Positions 1-8,106 of a stretch of 29,165 bases of DNA are shown here, in pieces (within the stretch, counting starts at the first letter, position 1; each line of letters opens with the position of its first letter). The DNA is from CAZJFC01 sp964545245 (GTDB lineage: Bacteria; Pseudomonadota; Alphaproteobacteria; Rickettsiales; 21-14-0-20-44-7): NCBI GenBank assembly GCA_964545245.1, contig CAZJFC010000021.1, positions 1 to 29,165 on the forward strand, in the 5' to 3' direction. The notes below the pieces were generated by a model. The model saw nothing but the letters and a program-made list of their open reading frames with translations, was not told the DNA's origin and did no database searches. The position numbers and the translations under genes are program-made.

Positions 1-456
1 TATCATCGCCGCCGGGAAGTTCCACGGGGTGATGGCGGCGACCACGCCGACCGGGTGGAATGAAACCACGCCGCGCCGGGCGTGGGAAGGCATAGGAAGA
101 ATTTCGCCGTAAACGCGTTTTGCTTCCTCGGCTGACCAGTCGATGAAAGAGGCGGCGTAATCGACCTCGGCGAGCGATTCGGCAATCAATTTACCGGATT
201 CCTCGTGCATGATCTGCGCGATTTGCTTTTTGTGGGCGAGGATTAGCTTATGCCATTCTTTCAGGATTGCGGCGCGTTCAAAGGCGGATTTTTTTTGCCA
301 CGGGTCAAAGGCTTTATGCGCGCGGTCAATCGCGGTTTTTGTTTCCTTCACGCCGAGCGAAGGGAGCGCGGCAATTTTTTTGCCGGTTGCGGGGTTGATG
401 ACCTTGATTGCCTGTTTTGATTTCGGGAAATTATGCGCGATGAGTTTTTTATCCAT
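1..456 (-). CDS. gabD: NAD(P)-dependent succinate-semialdehyde dehydrogenase-like aldehyde dehydrogenase, N-terminal part
   Basis: Reading the minus strand from the ATG at 456 gives 152 codons without a stop, and the frame leaves the window at base 1, so this is a partial gene. The translation starts MDKKLIAHNFPKSKQ and contains INPATGKKIA, ESGKLIAESLAEVDYAA, DWSAEEAKRVYGE and PVGVVAAITPWNFPAAM. The last segment carries the PWNFP motif of the aldehyde dehydrogenase superfamily, whose Asn helps form the oxyanion hole. The ordering and the EEAKRVYGEILP segment match the succinate-semialdehyde dehydrogenase (GabD) branch, which oxidises succinate semialdehyde to succinate in GABA catabolism. Other ALDH specificities cannot be excluded because the catalytic Cys lies outside the window. 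No clear Shine-Dalgarno is seen before the ATG. The gene follows the small gene at 502-735 on the same strand by 45 bp and may be cotranscribed with it. Confidence 0.88.
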   Translation of the reverse strand, partial: MDKKLIAHNFPKSKQAIKVINPATGKKIAALPSLGVKETKTAIDRAHKAFDPWQKKSAFERAAILKEWHKLILAHKKQIAQIMHEESGKLIAESLAEVDYAASFIDWSAEEAKRVYGEILPMPSHARRGVVSFHPVGVVAAITPWNFPAAMI

Positions 457-501
457 AGGGGCAGTTTAGCCTTACGGAATAAAAAATCTAAGGGAAAAGC
501 G

Positions 502-735
502 TCAGGCGGTGATATTAAGGATTGAGCCGCGGTCTGGGACGCCACCTTTCTTCATGTTGTGAAGCGTGTCGTTAACCATCTGGTTAAGGATATCATCGGA
601 CGGCACCGGGCTAAGCTTCGCGTCGCTGCGTGCCAGCTTTGGCAGCGGTTGCGATTGGAAGCGGTTCTGTTGCGCAGAATCATGGGCGCTGCCCACGCGG
701 TTCTGGATATTTAGCGGAAGGAGTTGTGTGCTCAT
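502..735 (-). CDS. Small hypothetical protein, 77 aa
   Basis: A 77-residue reading frame starting MSTQLLPLNIQN and ending DRGSILNITA. It has no signal peptide or membrane segment and no fold that I recognise. The first half is rich in Gln, Ser and Asn. The middle (residues about 46-63) could form a short amphipathic helix. On the minus strand a perfect TATAAT (plus-strand bases 745-750) lies about 10 bases upstream of the ATG. No good -35 box or Shine-Dalgarno accompanies it, so expression could come from a very short leader. The gene is divergent from dadA and upstream of the aldehyde dehydrogenase on the same strand. The overlapping plus-strand frame at 566-751 looks like a shadow. Function unknown. 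Confidence 0.55.
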   Translation of the reverse strand: MSTQLLPLNIQNRVGSAHDSAQQNRFQSQPLPKLARSDAKLSPVPSDDILNQMVNDTLHNMKKGGVPDRGSILNITA

Positions 736-792
736 AGACTACAGATTATAGTGCAGGTATTATTAAAATTTAATTAACAAATCTGGCTTATG

Positions 793-821
793 TTGAATAT
801 AAACGGCAAGGCTGTTAAACA
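793..821 (+). promoter_or_regulatory. Candidate sigma70-type promoter for dadA
   Basis: TTGAAT at 793-798 and TAAACA at 816-821 are separated by exactly 17 bases, giving a plausible -35/-10 pair. Transcription would start near 828, just before the palindrome at 832-846. The match is by eye only and the -10 is mediocre. Confidence 0.35.
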
Positions 822-831
822 AGGCGAAAAT

Positions 832-846
832 TTCTCAAAATGAGAA
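832..846. promoter_or_regulatory. Operator-like palindrome TTCTCAAAATGAGAA
   Basis: TTCTCA-AAA-TGAGAA is a perfect 15-bp inverted repeat 7 bases upstream of the dadA start codon. Its 13-bp core TCTCAAAATGAGA recurs exactly at 12374-12386 in the other large divergent intergenic region. Its position just after the candidate dadA promoter suits a repressor site. The 3' arm could also act as a weak Shine-Dalgarno (GAGAA). The cognate protein is unknown. Confidence 0.45.
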
Positions 847-853
847 TGGTTTT

Positions 854-2050
854 ATGAAAGTTCTTATATTCGGCGCAGGGGTGATCGGGGTCACAACCGC
901 CTATTATTTAAGCGAAAAAGGTCATGACGTCACAGTGGTGGACAGCGCCTCCGGCCCCGGAATCGGCACCAGCTACGCCAACGGGGCGCAGCTAAGCTAT
1001 TCCAAAACCCACCCGCTTTCCGACTTTTCGACCCTTAAGAAACTGCCGGGAATGTTGTTCAGTAAAAACCCGGCGATAAGAATACATCCCGGCCTTGACC
1101 TCGATTTCCTGAAATGGGGGGTAAGCTTCCTGAGGGAGTGTTTCCGCGCGGAACAAAACGCCGCTGCCGTGCTCGACATCGCCCTCCGTTCCCGTGAGGA
1201 GATGCATAAGATAGTGCAGCGCGAGGAGATAAATTTTGATTATGCGCGGCGCGGCAAAATGTATGTTTTCAGCGACCGCAAGGATTTCGCCGAGGGGATT
1301 GCCGATGCCGAGGAACTGCAAAAACACGGGTTTGAGCAAAAAGTCCTGACACCGGGCGAAGCGGTGGGAATTGAACCGGCGCTTGAGGATATGCAGAAGA
1401 GTATTTATGGCGCGATTTATTCGCCAATGGATGAGTCGGGTGATTGCCGCAAATTCTGCGAGGAAATGGCAAGGGTTTGCGTGGCGAAAGGGGTTAAATT
1501 CCGCTATGGCGAGTCGCTGGAAAAAGTCCATACGGATAAACAGAAAATCACCGCGGTGATAACCAATAAGGGCGAGCTTCAGGCCGATAAGATCGTGCTT
1601 TGCCTCGGCACGCAATCGGCCAGGATATGCAAAATGCTGGGGCTTAACGTAAAAATTTACCCGATGAAAGGTTACAGCATCACCGTTCCCGCAACCGATA
1701 AAGCGCCGAATATAAATATTACCGATGAGGCGCGCCGCATCGTATATTCAAAAATCGGTGACCGGTTGCGCGTTGCCGGTGTGGCGGAATTCGCAGGACA
1801 CAATATGCTGATAAACCGGAAAGTTATCGACGGCATTGTTGCCGCAGCGGAAGAATCTTTCCCCAAAGCCGCGGATTATTCTGTGCCGCAGGAATGGGCA
1901 GGGTTAAGGCCGATGACACCTTCAACGGTTCCGGTGATCGGTAAATCCGGCAAATTCAGCAATTTATACCTCAATACCGGCCACGGTATGCTGGGCTGGA
2001 CGCTGGCCTGCGGCAGCGCCGCGAAACTTGCTGATGTGATTGGTAATTAA
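854..2050 (+). CDS. dadA: D-amino acid dehydrogenase (FAD-dependent oxidoreductase, DadA-like)
   Basis: 398 aa. The N-terminus MKVLIFGAGVIGVTTAYYL is the dinucleotide-binding beta-alpha-beta fold: GAGVIG at residues 7-12, with Asp30 at the end of strand 2 to hold the FAD ribose. The C-terminus LYLNTGHGMLGWTLACGSA is the conserved FAD-domain end of the DAO/DadA family. DadA enzymes oxidatively deaminate D-amino acids such as D-alanine to 2-oxo acids, pass electrons to the respiratory chain, and act at the inner face of the cytoplasmic membrane. The length is slightly below the roughly 415-430 aa of enterobacterial DadA. The gene stands alone, divergent from 502-735 and convergent with the Trm112 operon, with a shared repeat in between. 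No alr or Lrp-type regulator lies beside it. Another glycine/D-amino acid oxidase specificity is possible. Confidence 0.85.
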   Translation: MKVLIFGAGVIGVTTAYYLSEKGHDVTVVDSASGPGIGTSYANGAQLSYSKTHPLSDFSTLKKLPGMLFSKNPAIRIHPGLDLDFLKWGVSFLRECFRAEQNAAAVLDIALRSREEMHKIVQREEINFDYARRGKMYVFSDRKDFAEGIADAEELQKHGFEQKVLTPGEAVGIEPALEDMQKSIYGAIYSPMDESGDCRKFCEEMARVCVAKGVKFRYGESLEKVHTDKQKITAVITNKGELQADKIVLCLGTQSARICKMLGLNVKIYPMKGYSITVPATDKAPNINITDEARRIVYSKIGDRLRVAGVAEFAGHNMLINRKVIDGIVAAAEESFPKAADYSVPQEWAGLRPMTPSTVPVIGKSGKFSNLYLNTGHGMLGWTLACGSAAKLADVIGN

Positions 2051-2064
2051 ATTGTAAAAAAAAC

Positions 2065-2123
2065 TGTCATTCCCGCGCAGGCGGGAATCTTAAGCTAAGA
2101 CCCCCGCTTCCGCGGGGGTGACA
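2065..2123. repeat. Two-hairpin intergenic repeat with TGTCA/TGACA ends, copy 1
   Basis: The element begins TGTCA and ends TGACA. It contains hairpin 1, ATTCCCGC (2069-2076) pairing with GCGGGAAT (2081-2088). Hairpin 2 is ACCCCCGC (2100-2107) pairing with GCGGGGGT (2112-2119). A second copy lies in opposite orientation at 14740-14801. Similarity continues a little into the flanks (AAAAAC on one side, ATATA on the other). The ATTCCC-N8-GGGAAT hairpin resembles small REP/dRS3-like repeats known from several proteobacteria. In the minus direction the last hairpin is followed by GACAG and eight Ts, so this copy can serve as a terminator for the Trm112 operon. Confidence 0.8.
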
Positions 2124-2132
2124 ATATATTCC

Positions 2133-2342
2133 TTAAGCTCCGGCCTTTGATGAGGCAGGCCGCAGCTCCCGCGCTTCGGAGGGGATGAGCACCGGGATTC
2201 CGCCGCGGATGGGGTAGGCCAGTTTGGCGGATTCACTGATAAGCTCGTTGTTCTTGCTGTCGTAATAAAGCGGGGCCTTGGTTTGCGGGCAGACCAGCAA
2301 TTCGAGCAGATCCTTATTGATTGCGGGCTGGTTTTCCGTCAT
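2133..2342 (-). CDS. Trm112 family protein (YcaR/UPF0434-like)
   Basis: 69 aa. NKDLLELLVCPQTKAPLYYD, SESAKLAYPIRGGIPVLIP is the signature of the Trm112/UPF0434 family. These are tiny zinc-ribbon-derived proteins that in eukaryotes and archaea activate methyltransferases. The bacterial members are poorly characterised, and only one Cys remains here (LVCP), so zinc binding is unlikely. The start overlaps the stop of the upstream Hpt-like gene by 4 bases (ATGA), which indicates translational coupling. The gene is last in a three-gene minus-strand operon that ends at the hairpin repeat. The C-terminal tail (REL..ASSKAGA) is not conserved in the family as I know it. Confidence 0.9.
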   Translation of the reverse strand: MTENQPAINKDLLELLVCPQTKAPLYYDSKNNELISESAKLAYPIRGGIPVLIPSEARELRPASSKAGA

Positions 2343-2836
2343 GCGAATTTCCTTGCGATCTGGTTAAGGCCGCCGATCAGCTTGGAGGTTTTCTCGCCGT
2401 TGGTCGCGTCAAACTTTCCCTCGATAACTTCGCGGATGGCATTGAAATGCATTTCAAGAACCTTATAGCCTTGCGCCGGACGGGTTTCCGCAGCCTTATC
2501 GCAATATTGGTAAAGTATGTTCGCGATATCGGAAACCAGCGGGAAGCCGCCGGTTTTCGCGCGGGATTTCAGGCTGAACGCGGTTTCCGAAATGCGTGAA
2601 TAATCACGTACGGTAACGCTTACCTTGTCAACCGATTCAAACCTCTGCTGAAGCTGGTTGAAGTCGCGCAATGTTTCCTCCCTGAAAATATCGGTGCTGT
2701 CGGTAACAATATTTTCCGCCTGTTGCAGGGTTTTTATGTCAAAAACCTTGCTCATCCCGATTGACCCAAGTTTTTTCTGGATGGCAAGCTCAGGCTGGGT
2801 GATTTCAACATCTTCAAGTTTAAGCGCGTTTTGCAT
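2339..2836 (-). CDS. Degenerate Hpt-like helical protein, partner of CheY-like regulator
   Basis: 165 aa, predicted all-helical. Residues about 82-145 (ISETAFSLKSRAKTGGFPLVSDIA and the following helix) resemble histidine-phosphotransfer domains. There the phosphoacceptor lies in an A-H-x-L/I-K-G pattern followed by a Gly-rich turn and F/Y-P-L. Here that position is Phe87 (AFSLKS), so phosphotransfer by the usual His is not possible. The N-terminal 60 residues form a separate charged helical region. The gene overlaps the CheY-like gene by 17 bases and the Trm112 gene by 4, so all three are coupled. A non-catalytic receiver-binding or scaffold role is an inference from the fold and the neighbour. 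No signal peptide or membrane segment is seen. Confidence 0.7.
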   Translation of the reverse strand: MQNALKLEDVEITQPELAIQKKLGSIGMSKVFDIKTLQQAENIVTDSTDIFREETLRDFNQLQQRFESVDKVSVTVRDYSRISETAFSLKSRAKTGGFPLVSDIANILYQYCDKAAETRPAQGYKVLEMHFNAIREVIEGKFDATNGEKTSKLIGGLNQIARKFA

Positions 2837-3338
2837 TTCTTCTCCTGTCCAGTTTATCGGGGATCAATTCCGGTTCGCTGCGCCTGCGCCTGTCAGGCCC
2901 GGAATATTTCCCGGTTTTCACGAACATGCGCGGAAGTTCGACAATCGCCTTCACCTTGGCGCAGAGGGCGTTCACCGAGAACGGCTTCACCATGTATTCA
3001 TTCACGCCTGCGTCCCGCGCGATTTCAACATCCTCCTTATTGGCCTTGCCGGTGAGCATGATAACCGGCGTATAGCAGGTATCATAAGGCATTGCGCGCA
3101 GGCGGCGGGTGAATTCGATGCCGTCCATGCCCTTCATTTTCCAGTCGCAGAAAATGAGGTCAAAATGCTCGGTGGCGATTTTCTCAAGCGCCTCCTCACC
3201 GTTGCGCACTGTCTGGATTTCGCCGAAGCCCATAACATCAAGTACGCTGTAGATGAGCCTTATCATGACCGAATCATCCTCCACTACAAGGATTTTTGTG
3301 GATTTTAATGCTGATTTTATCTTATAGTCGACCGCCAT
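2820..3338 (-). CDS. CheY-like response regulator receiver protein
   Basis: 172 aa. A single receiver domain spans residues about 15-135: acidic pocket Glu20-Asp21-Asp22 (VVEDDS), phosphoacceptor Asp65 (FCDWKMKGMDG), Thr96 (MLTGKA) and Lys118 (MVKPFS). No DNA-binding output domain follows. The tail is basic (YSGPDRRRR, then DRRRNAKRA), a type of C-terminus often seen on stand-alone alphaproteobacterial receivers. It probably relays a phosphorylation signal by protein contact, plausibly with the Hpt-like protein encoded next. An AAGG Shine-Dalgarno lies about 7 bases before the ATG. The gene is divergent from cysS with only 45 bp between starts. The upstream kinase is not identifiable here. 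Confidence 0.92.
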   Translation of the reverse strand: MAVDYKIKSALKSTKILVVEDDSVMIRLIYSVLDVMGFGEIQTVRNGEEALEKIATEHFDLIFCDWKMKGMDGIEFTRRLRAMPYDTCYTPVIMLTGKANKEDVEIARDAGVNEYMVKPFSVNALCAKVKAIVELPRMFVKTGKYSGPDRRRRSEPELIPDKLDRRRNAKRA

Positions 3339-3383
3339 AAATAACCTTTTATCACGAAATATTATTACACCACTTTCCTAGAG

Positions 3384-4736
3384 ATGTTAATCAGACTTTA
3401 CAATACGCGGACAAAATCCCAAGAAGAATTAGCAAAACCCGAAAACGGAACAATCGGAATCTATGTCTGCGGGCCAACTGTGTACGCGAGTCCACACATC
3501 GGCAATGCGCGTTCCGTGGTGGTGTATGACCTGCTTTTCCGCGTGTTGCAACAGGTTTATGGCAAGGTGGATTATGTCCGCAACATCACCGATGTTGACG
3601 ATAAGATCAACGCTGCCGCCATCGAAAACGGGGAGAGCATCAGCAGCCTTACCAGCCGCGTCACCGCCGATTTCCATGAGGTGATGGCAAAACTTGGCTG
3701 CCTTAGCCCGACCCATGAACCGCGCGCGACTGAGCATATTGCCGAGATGGTTGAGATAATCGGCAAGCTCATCGCCAACGGCAATGCTTATGTGGCGGAA
3801 GGCCATGTGCTTTTTGATGTGGCGAGTGACAGGAATTACGGCCATCTTTCGCGCCGCAGCCCGGAGGATATGATCGCGGGCGCGCGCGTTGAGGTTGCCC
3901 CGTATAAGCGTAACCCGGCGGATTTTGTGCTGTGGAAACCGGCAAGCCCGAATGATGACGCAAGCAGCATTTTTGCAAGCCCGTGGGGCAATGGCCGCCC
4001 CGGCTGGCATATTGAATGCACCGCGATGAGCACAAAATATCTTGGGCCGAATTTCGATATCCACGGCGGCGGGGCGGATTTGACTTTTCCGCATCATGAG
4101 AACGAGGTCGCGCAGGCGTGTTGCGCTACTCCCGGTTCCAGCTATGCGAATTTCTGGGTGCATAACGGGTTTTTGACCGTGAACGGCGAGAAAATGAGCA
4201 AATCGCTGGGTAATTTCACTACGGTGCGTGAGTTGCTGGATAAGGGCATAAACGGCGAAGTGATAAGGCTTACGCTGCTTTCCACCCATTACCGCAAACC
4301 GCTGGACTGGACGGAGAAACTCCTTTCCGATTCGCAAAAAACACTGGATGGGTTCTACCGCGCAGTGGGCGAGGGTGTTGAGGCGGGAGCGCCTGAAAGC
4401 CGAATGCTTGAGCTGCTCGCAGATGATTTGAATATCTCCGCCGTGATTGCCTATCTGAACGAGCAGCTAAATGAATATAACCGCGCAAAATCAGCGGAAA
4501 CCGGCGGGAAACTGCTCGCGAACCTGAAATTCCTTGGCTTTCTGGGACAAAGCGCGGATGAATATTTTGGCCGCGAGGGGGCAGATGAAGAGGTTGAAAA
4601 GCTGATAGAGTTGCGGAAATCCGCGAAATCCGCTAAGAATTATGCTGAGGCGGACAGGATCCGGGCGGAGCTGGACGCAAAAGGAATCATAATCGAAGAC
4701 AAACCCGGCGGAGTGGTCGAGTGGCGGAAAAAATAA
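3384..4736 (+). CDS. cysS: Cysteinyl-tRNA synthetase
   Basis: 450 aa, the usual length for CysRS. It charges tRNA-Cys with cysteine in the cytoplasm. Seen directly: class I HIGH-like motif PHIGNAR with His38, zinc-ligand region with Cys29 (YVCGPTVY), GWHIECTAMS and GGGADLTFPHHENEVAQ (further zinc and adenylate contacts), and KMSKS at residues 270-274. The C-terminal helical tRNA-binding part ends in the family-typical segment AKNYAEADRIRAELDAKGI. The start MLIRLYNTRTK fits the family N-terminus, although only a weak Shine-Dalgarno (CTAGAG) is present. The 3' end overlaps the GTG start of cimA by 16 bases, indicating an operon. Confidence 0.97.
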   Translation: MLIRLYNTRTKSQEELAKPENGTIGIYVCGPTVYASPHIGNARSVVVYDLLFRVLQQVYGKVDYVRNITDVDDKINAAAIENGESISSLTSRVTADFHEVMAKLGCLSPTHEPRATEHIAEMVEIIGKLIANGNAYVAEGHVLFDVASDRNYGHLSRRSPEDMIAGARVEVAPYKRNPADFVLWKPASPNDDASSIFASPWGNGRPGWHIECTAMSTKYLGPNFDIHGGGADLTFPHHENEVAQACCATPGSSYANFWVHNGFLTVNGEKMSKSLGNFTTVRELLDKGINGEVIRLTLLSTHYRKPLDWTEKLLSDSQKTLDGFYRAVGEGVEAGAPESRMLELLADDLNISAVIAYLNEQLNEYNRAKSAETGGKLLANLKFLGFLGQSADEYFGREGADEEVEKLIELRKSAKSAKNYAEADRIRAELDAKGIIIEDKPGGVVEWRKK

Positions 4737-6325
4737 AAAAAGAACGCGTATATATATACGACTCTACCTTGCGTGACGGCGCGCAGACGCGCGGCGTGGA
4801 TTTTTCCGTGGTCGATAAACAGGATATCGCGCGGGAACTGGACAAGTTCGGCGTGGATTATATCGAAGGCGGCTGGCCGGGTGCAAACCCGACTGATGAT
4901 GCGTTTTTCGGCGGCAGGCCGTCATTTAAAAACGCGCAGCTAACCTCTTTCGGGATGACGCGCAAAAGCGGGCGCAGCGCCCAGAATGACCCGACTCTGG
5001 CCGCGCTGCTCGATACCGGCACTAAAGGTGTCTGCATCGTTGGTAAATCATCGCGCTATCAGGCGGAAAAAGCGCTTGGCGTTTCCGCCGCCGAGAACCT
5101 GCGGATGATCTCCGAAAGCATCGCGCATCTGGCAAAGAACAAGCGTGAAGCCATGTTCGATGCCGAGCATTTTTTTGACGGCTATAAGCAGGACAGGGAA
5201 TATGCGCTTAAATGCGTGCGTGCGGCTTATGATGCGGGGGCGCGTTGGGTTATCCTCTGCGATACCAATGGCGGCACGATGCCGCATGAGATCGGGGAAA
5301 TAGTCACTGAAGTTACCAAATATATTCCCGGCAAAAGCCTTGGCATACACTGCCATAACGATACCGAGAACGCGGTGGCGAATTCACTTGCAGCGGTGCG
5401 TGCGGGCGTGCGTCAGGTGCAGGGTACGCTCAACGGTCTGGGCGAGCGCTGCGGTAATGCAAACCTTATCTCGATCATTCCGAACCTTGTGCTTAAAATG
5501 GGGTTTGAAACCAATGTTAAAGACCTTACGAAACTGACCCATATCTCGCGTTACCTCGATGAGAAACTCAACCGGGCGCCGTTGATACAGGCTCCTTATG
5601 TGGGTGCGGCGGCGTTTGCGCATAAGGGCGGTTTGCATGTTTCTGCCGTGGCGAAAGACCCGAAATCATATGAGCATATCGTGCCGGAAACCGTTGGAAA
5701 CGCAAGGCAGATATTGGTTTCTGACCAGGCGGGCAAGTCAAACTTTGTTGACCGCCTGAACAGCATCGGCGTGAAATATAAGGACGACGAAAAACTCCGC
5801 GGCTTTATCCGTGAAGTGAAAGAGCGCGAAGGCGAAGGCTATGCCTATGATGGCGCGGATGCCAGTTTTGAGCTTTTCGCCCGCCGTTATTTTGAGGGCT
5901 TGAAAGAGTTTTTCCACCTGACTAATTTCCGTGTGCTTACCGAGCGCCGCTACAACGCCAGAAACCAGTTGGTAACGTTCTCCGAAGCTACGGTGAAGCT
6001 TACGGTGAATGGCAAGGAGATAAACACTGTGGGCGAGGGCAAAGGCCCCGTCCATGCACTTGATAAAGCACTGCGCGAGGCGCTGGTGAAGGCTTACCCA
6101 AAAATTGCGGAGACCAGCCTTGTGGATTATAAGGTGCGTATCATCAACCCCGGCGTCGGCACCAACGCAATCACCCGCGTGCTGATTGAGACCGAAGGCA
6201 AAAACGGCGAGCGCTGGGCGACCATCGGCGTTTCCGAGAACGTGATTGACGCTTCATATGACGCAATCTATGAGGCCATAACTTATGGGCTGATGAAAGC
6301 CGTTAAAAACCCGAAGAAAAGATGA
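4721..6325 (+). CDS. cimA: (R)-citramalate synthase
   Basis: 534 aa. It condenses pyruvate and acetyl-CoA to citramalate, the first step of the threonine-independent route to 2-oxobutyrate and isoleucine. The N-terminal HMGL-like TIM barrel carries YDSTLRDGAQTRGVDFS (Arg18-Asp19 active-site motif) and the metal ligands in GIHCHNDTENAVAN. NGLGERCGNANL follows. The C-terminal third, including GKGPVHALDKALREAL and VDYKVRI, is the LeuA-type allosteric dimerisation domain. The DSTLRDGAQTRG pattern and the length distinguish it from LeuA and fit the long CimA subfamily. The start is GTG at 4721, preceded by CGGAG and embedded in the end of cysS. It is convergent with gene A, with only 5 bases between the stops. 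Confidence 0.92.
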   Translation: MAEKIKKERVYIYDSTLRDGAQTRGVDFSVVDKQDIARELDKFGVDYIEGGWPGANPTDDAFFGGRPSFKNAQLTSFGMTRKSGRSAQNDPTLAALLDTGTKGVCIVGKSSRYQAEKALGVSAAENLRMISESIAHLAKNKREAMFDAEHFFDGYKQDREYALKCVRAAYDAGARWVILCDTNGGTMPHEIGEIVTEVTKYIPGKSLGIHCHNDTENAVANSLAAVRAGVRQVQGTLNGLGERCGNANLISIIPNLVLKMGFETNVKDLTKLTHISRYLDEKLNRAPLIQAPYVGAAAFAHKGGLHVSAVAKDPKSYEHIVPETVGNARQILVSDQAGKSNFVDRLNSIGVKYKDDEKLRGFIREVKEREGEGYAYDGADASFELFARRYFEGLKEFFHLTNFRVLTERRYNARNQLVTFSEATVKLTVNGKEINTVGEGKGPVHALDKALREALVKAYPKIAETSLVDYKVRIINPGVGTNAITRVLIETEGKNGERWATIGVSENVIDASYDAIYEAITYGLMKAVKNPKKR

Positions 6326-6330
6326 TTGGT

Positions 6331-8094
6331 TTAAACAATTCTTTCAGTACTTACTGAAGGGGTGCCGTTAACAACAGGCGCATCGCGTAATGAGCCGTTT
6401 TCAACGCTGGAAGTCCTGCGCTCGGTTGCCGGCATTGCTGCATAGTTCAGGCGAACCGGCTGGTTTGCCTGCGCAGTTTCATTCCCTTGCTGCTCAACAG
6501 GAACTACCGCGAAGTTGGTTTGCTGGTCAATTTCCATGTCAGAAAGCGTTTTAGGTGATTTCTCGCCAAGGTTAAACTCGGTCACGAAGTCCTGAAATTG
6601 TGAATGCCCGCTGATTGCGGCGAACGTGGCGTTGTCCAGCTTATTGGTTTCAATCAGTTTTGCGAGCGCGTAAAGGACGCCTTCATCGTTTTTTATCCCA
6701 CCTGTAACGGCGGCGATCTTGCTTAACTCCTTGAACTTGTCGAAATTCTGGCAATATTTTGGTTTTTCTCCTGAATCAAGGGGAAGGCCATCAAATGTTC
6801 CCAAAAGGTTTTTGATGTTGGTTGCTGTATTGGCTTGTCCTTCCTTAACCTGCTGGTCAAAACCTGCAATGGATTTATCAAACTCCGTATGGCTGTAAGG
6901 AAGTCTGGAGGTTTTGCCGTTGTGCTGATAGCTTATGACGGCGTAAGCTCCGCTCTTTCCGGTAAGGGGTCCATCTTTTTTCTGCGTTGTTTCAATTTGC
7001 CCCAGAATGGTTTCGTTAGTTTTTTTGTCGACCACTAAAACGTAGGCTTCCTGCTTTGTATGATTATAAATTATCTGGAGGTCATGTTTTTCAGGGTTGC
7101 TGTAGGAAAGAAAACGTCCGGTTAGCCCGCTTCTGTTCGGGTTCCTATCGATAAAAATGGTGTCAGTGCAATCCGGGCCATATAATTTTTTTGCGTGGAA
7201 AAGAGCTGGGTCACGGGCTGATTCCTGCTGTTCCCGCTTTTCTTCAGCCTGCTGATTTTCAAGCTCCTTGCGTTCATTTCCGCCGAACAGTTCATTCTGC
7301 GCCCATGTTGCGATTGGGGCTATGCCAAATCGTTCTCCCGCTGCTGCGGCAATCAGCGCAACGCCAAGTATCCGCTGCCCGAATGTTGCGGTCGCGTCGA
7401 CCGCCTTACTGTTAAGGACGGTTTCAATAATATCTTTTATTTTTCCGCCCATCCCTGTTTTAGGCAGCAATTTCGTGACGCCTTTAATTGAATCAACGCC
7501 AAATAGGGTTATGCCAATGCCCGCTAAAATCGATGCTGTCGGATGGTCCTTGATTAGCTGGAGGGTTTGGGTTCCTGCTTGGTCAACTACTGTGAGGCCG
7601 CTTTTTTTCAGGTATTCTTCTTCCCCGCCGTTTTCCCATTCTTTCGGGGTTATCCCGGTTTTGACGGAATATGCCTCCCCTTTTTCATCTTTAAAGCTGA
7701 GCAGGATATATTTTTTTCCGTTTTCCTCATATTCGCTGTTTTTGGTTTCGAATGAAAAACCTGAAGCATCCATGATGGTTTTTCCGGCCCATGAGCGTAA
7801 GCCCTCAAACTGATCGCTGGTTATGACATAAGCGGTGCCAGCGATACCGGCGCCAAGAAAAGCAGCGCCAAGGGTTTTTTTTGCAACCCATTTGCCGGTG
7901 GCTGCGGTTGCGTCAAACACTTTGCCGCCTGCCGATGTTGCTGCGCCCGCGACCCTGCTGCCAATGCCGGGGCCAGGCGCAGCACCTGTATTTGTTTCAA
8001 AATCCGCATGCGTTGTTTTGCCCCTTTTTGAGGAGGTTGGCGCTTTGAAAGCGATTCTGTTTTTTAATGGGCTGCCTGGTGTATGCAATGTCAT
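6331..8094 (-). CDS. Hypothetical membrane-associated protein A, 587 aa
   Basis: I do not recognise this protein. Residues 1-70 are basic and rich in Gly, Ala and Thr. Three hydrophobic stretches follow: about 75-92 (LGAAFLGAGIAGTAYVI), 187-203 (ASILAGIGITLFGV) and 241-262 (ILGVALIAAAAGERFG). A Glu/Gln-rich charged linker at about 275-295 leads into a soluble C-terminal half of about 290 residues. There is no cleavable signal peptide. A strong Shine-Dalgarno AAGGAG lies 8 bases before the ATG. The upstream same-strand gene B ends 12 bases away, so B and A are probably one operon. Base composition is similar to the surrounding housekeeping genes. An inner-membrane protein with a large soluble domain is likely; function unknown. 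Confidence 0.8.
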   Translation of the reverse strand: MTLHTPGSPLKNRIAFKAPTSSKRGKTTHADFETNTGAAPGPGIGSRVAGAATSAGGKVFDATAATGKWVAKKTLGAAFLGAGIAGTAYVITSDQFEGLRSWAGKTIMDASGFSFETKNSEYEENGKKYILLSFKDEKGEAYSVKTGITPKEWENGGEEEYLKKSGLTVVDQAGTQTLQLIKDHPTASILAGIGITLFGVDSIKGVTKLLPKTGMGGKIKDIIETVLNSKAVDATATFGQRILGVALIAAAAGERFGIAPIATWAQNELFGGNERKELENQQAEEKREQQESARDPALFHAKKLYGPDCTDTIFIDRNPNRSGLTGRFLSYSNPEKHDLQIIYNHTKQEAYVLVVDKKTNETILGQIETTQKKDGPLTGKSGAYAVISYQHNGKTSRLPYSHTEFDKSIAGFDQQVKEGQANTATNIKNLLGTFDGLPLDSGEKPKYCQNFDKFKELSKIAAVTGGIKNDEGVLYALAKLIETNKLDNATFAAISGHSQFQDFVTEFNLGEKSPKTLSDMEIDQQTNFAVVPVEQQGNETAQANQPVRLNYAAMPATERRTSSVENGSLRDAPVVNGTPSVSTERIV

Positions 8095-8106
8095 TCAATC
8101 AGCTCC

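Noticed and set aside
992..1615. Long minus-strand ORF (207 aa) inside dadA
   Set aside because: It is antisense to a clear DadA frame, has no recognisable motif and arises from GC-biased codon use.
3429..4337. Minus-strand ORF (302 aa) inside cysS
   Set aside because: It is antisense to a complete CysRS with all motifs; the translation is His/Arg/Ala-rich with no family features.
7268..7813. Plus-strand ORF (181 aa) opposite gene A
   Set aside because: Shadow of the 587-aa frame with low-complexity Pro/Phe/Ser content; gene A has a strong Shine-Dalgarno and operon context.
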